Assembly (NCBI GenBank): GCA_003645735.1
Contig: QNBQ01000083.1
Location: forward strand, 1-6,978
Length of the DNA: 6,978 bases
Direction: 5' to 3'
Source: Candidatus Poribacteria bacterium
GTDB taxonomy: Bacteria > Poribacteria > WGA-4E > B28-G17
This document shows positions 5,992 through 6,978 of the stretch, one piece after another. Each line of letters begins with the position of its first letter. Within the stretch, counting starts at the first letter, position 1. The notes under the pieces are model-generated. The model was not told where the DNA came from and made no database searches. It was given only the letters and a program-made list of their open reading frames with translations. A program made the position numbers and the translations under genes.

Positions 5992-6978
5992 TCACTTGCT
6001 CGTCACGTTCAGCTCCGGTATCATCACCGCCGGGGCGTAAAGCCATCCCCCCACCCACTCCCTCTCCCCGCTCAAGATGATCTCCCCTTTGAGCGCCTCG
6101 TAGACGTTGCCGGCCAGCATCGTGTTCTTAACCCTGCCGACGATCTCCCCGTTTTCGATCTTGTAGCCCAAAGCGACGTTGACGGAGAACTCGCCGCTTA
6201 TGGGGTTGCCCTGCCCCAGCCCGATGAAATCCTCCGCGATCAGCCCCTCCCGAACGGAGGCCACCATCTCCTCCAAGCTCCCCTCCCCCGGCTCTATGAT
6301 CCAGTTGTTGGGCGAGCAGCCGTCGTTTCCCGTGGGGGGAACGCCGGCCCTTGAGGCCGTGTCCAGATCGTAGAGGAACCCCTTGACCACCCCCTCATCT
6401 ATCAACTTCCTCTCACCTTTGGGCACGCCGTCTGAGTCCAGCTTCCCGCTTCCGGACATGTAATCGATGAGGGCCGAGTCGATCAAGGTGAACGCGGGGC
6501 TGAAGGCCGCCTTTCCGAGCTTGTCCGACAGGGGCGACTCCCCCATCAGGACGTTTTTGCCGTTCAGGGCTAGCCTCAGGGTCAAAAGCAATATGTCCAG
6601 GCCGGTCGGGGGAAAGATAACGGGGTATCTGCCGGGCGATATCTTGGCGGTCCTCTCCGCCTTCCTGAACTTATCGACGACCCTCTCGGCTATCCCCCTG
6701 TGGTCTATCTCAGCCCTCCTCCAGCCGAAGCCGTGTCCGGCGTAGACTATGTCCTCGTCCTTCACCAGCTCGCCCAGCAGCCAGACGGAGAACGAGCTGA
6801 AGGCATCCCCATAGTCCAGGCCGTTGGTGTTGGCCATGTGGAGGTAGGTCACGCTTTTCGAGGCCGATGCATAGGTCACGATCTCCGATCTGTAGCCCTT
6901 CAGGATCTCGATCATCTCCCGACACATATCCACCATCCTGGCCGTCTCAATCCTCTCCACCTCCTCGTCGAACAGCTT
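5992..6978 (-). CDS. PmbA/TldE-like subunit of the TldD/TldE protease, 5' end missing
   Basis: The frame stays open to the right edge of the window (reading KLFDEE before the GTG at 6960), so the true start lies outside. About 328 residues are visible of a family usually 430-470 long. Family-like segments are NTNGLDYGD, the GKNVLMGESPLSDKLG region, DSDGVPKGERKLIDEGVVKGFLYDLDTA, and GEFSVNVALGYKIENGEIVGRVKNTMLAGN near the C-terminus. The zinc-protease HExxxH motif of TldD is not seen in the visible part, which points to the PmbA/TldE partner. The TldD/TldE heterodimer is a cytosolic metalloprotease that trims modified peptides such as microcin B17 and unfolded proteins. A tldD partner would be expected beyond the right edge. 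The gene converges on the activator gene with a 12-base gap. Confidence 0.8.
   Translation of the reverse strand, partial: KLFDEEVERIETARMVDMCREMIEILKGYRSEIVTYASASKSVTYLHMANTNGLDYGDAFSSFSVWLLGELVKDEDIVYAGHGFGWRRAEIDHRGIAERVVDKFRKAERTAKISPGRYPVIFPPTGLDILLLTLRLALNGKNVLMGESPLSDKLGKAAFSPAFTLIDSALIDYMSGSGKLDSDGVPKGERKLIDEGVVKGFLYDLDTASRAGVPPTGNDGCSPNNWIIEPGEGSLEEMVASVREGLIAEDFIGLGQGNPISGEFSVNVALGYKIENGEIVGRVKNTMLAGNVYEALKGEIILSGEREWVGGWLYAPAVMIPELNVTSK

Noticed and set aside
5983..5993. GAGCC-C-GGCTC palindrome between the activator and the PmbA-like gene as a terminator
   Set aside because: One-base loop, five-base arms and no T-run on either strand, so not a credible Rho-independent terminator.

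Overview
This window most likely comes from an uncultured Gram-negative bacterium. It has Shine-Dalgarno sites, sigma70- and sigma54-type promoter elements, and an outer-membrane PorV/PorQ-like protein. The DNA is GC-rich, with heavy use of AGG/AGA for Arg and ATA for Ile, a bias often seen in thermophiles. I cannot name the phylum from the sequence alone. All genes look intact except the two cut by the window edges, and I see no mobile element, RNA gene or CRISPR array.

Left block (1-3600, plus strand). Four genes run head to tail with overlapping ends: the 3' part of a glycosidase-like beta-propeller protein, a Cof-type HAD phosphatase, a B12-binding radical SAM enzyme that resembles the HpnR type, and a small exported beta-barrel protein. 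The overlaps are about 16, 4 and 16 bases, so they are probably co-transcribed and translationally coupled. No promoter for this block lies inside the window.

Middle block (3575-4624, minus strand). hypB and hypA encode the nickel-insertion pair for [NiFe]-hydrogenase (or urease) maturation. They form a compact two-gene operon with a good sigma70-type promoter and a strong ribosome binding site. The end of hypA overlaps the end of the beta-barrel gene by 26 bases in convergent orientation.

Control region (4625-4944). This 320-base divergent region holds the hypB promoter, a near-consensus sigma54 (-24/-12) promoter reading the other way, and dyad and direct repeats that could be activator or repressor sites.

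Right block. The sigma54-type promoter drives a 344-residue sigma54 activator that has only the AAA+ engine and a Fis-type DNA-binding domain, with no sensor domain. It may therefore switch on its own gene. It converges on a PmbA/TldE-like gene whose 5' end lies outside the window.

The most interesting unit is the control region with its sensor-less activator beside hypBA: a possible self-amplifying sigma54 switch linked to nickel-enzyme maturation.
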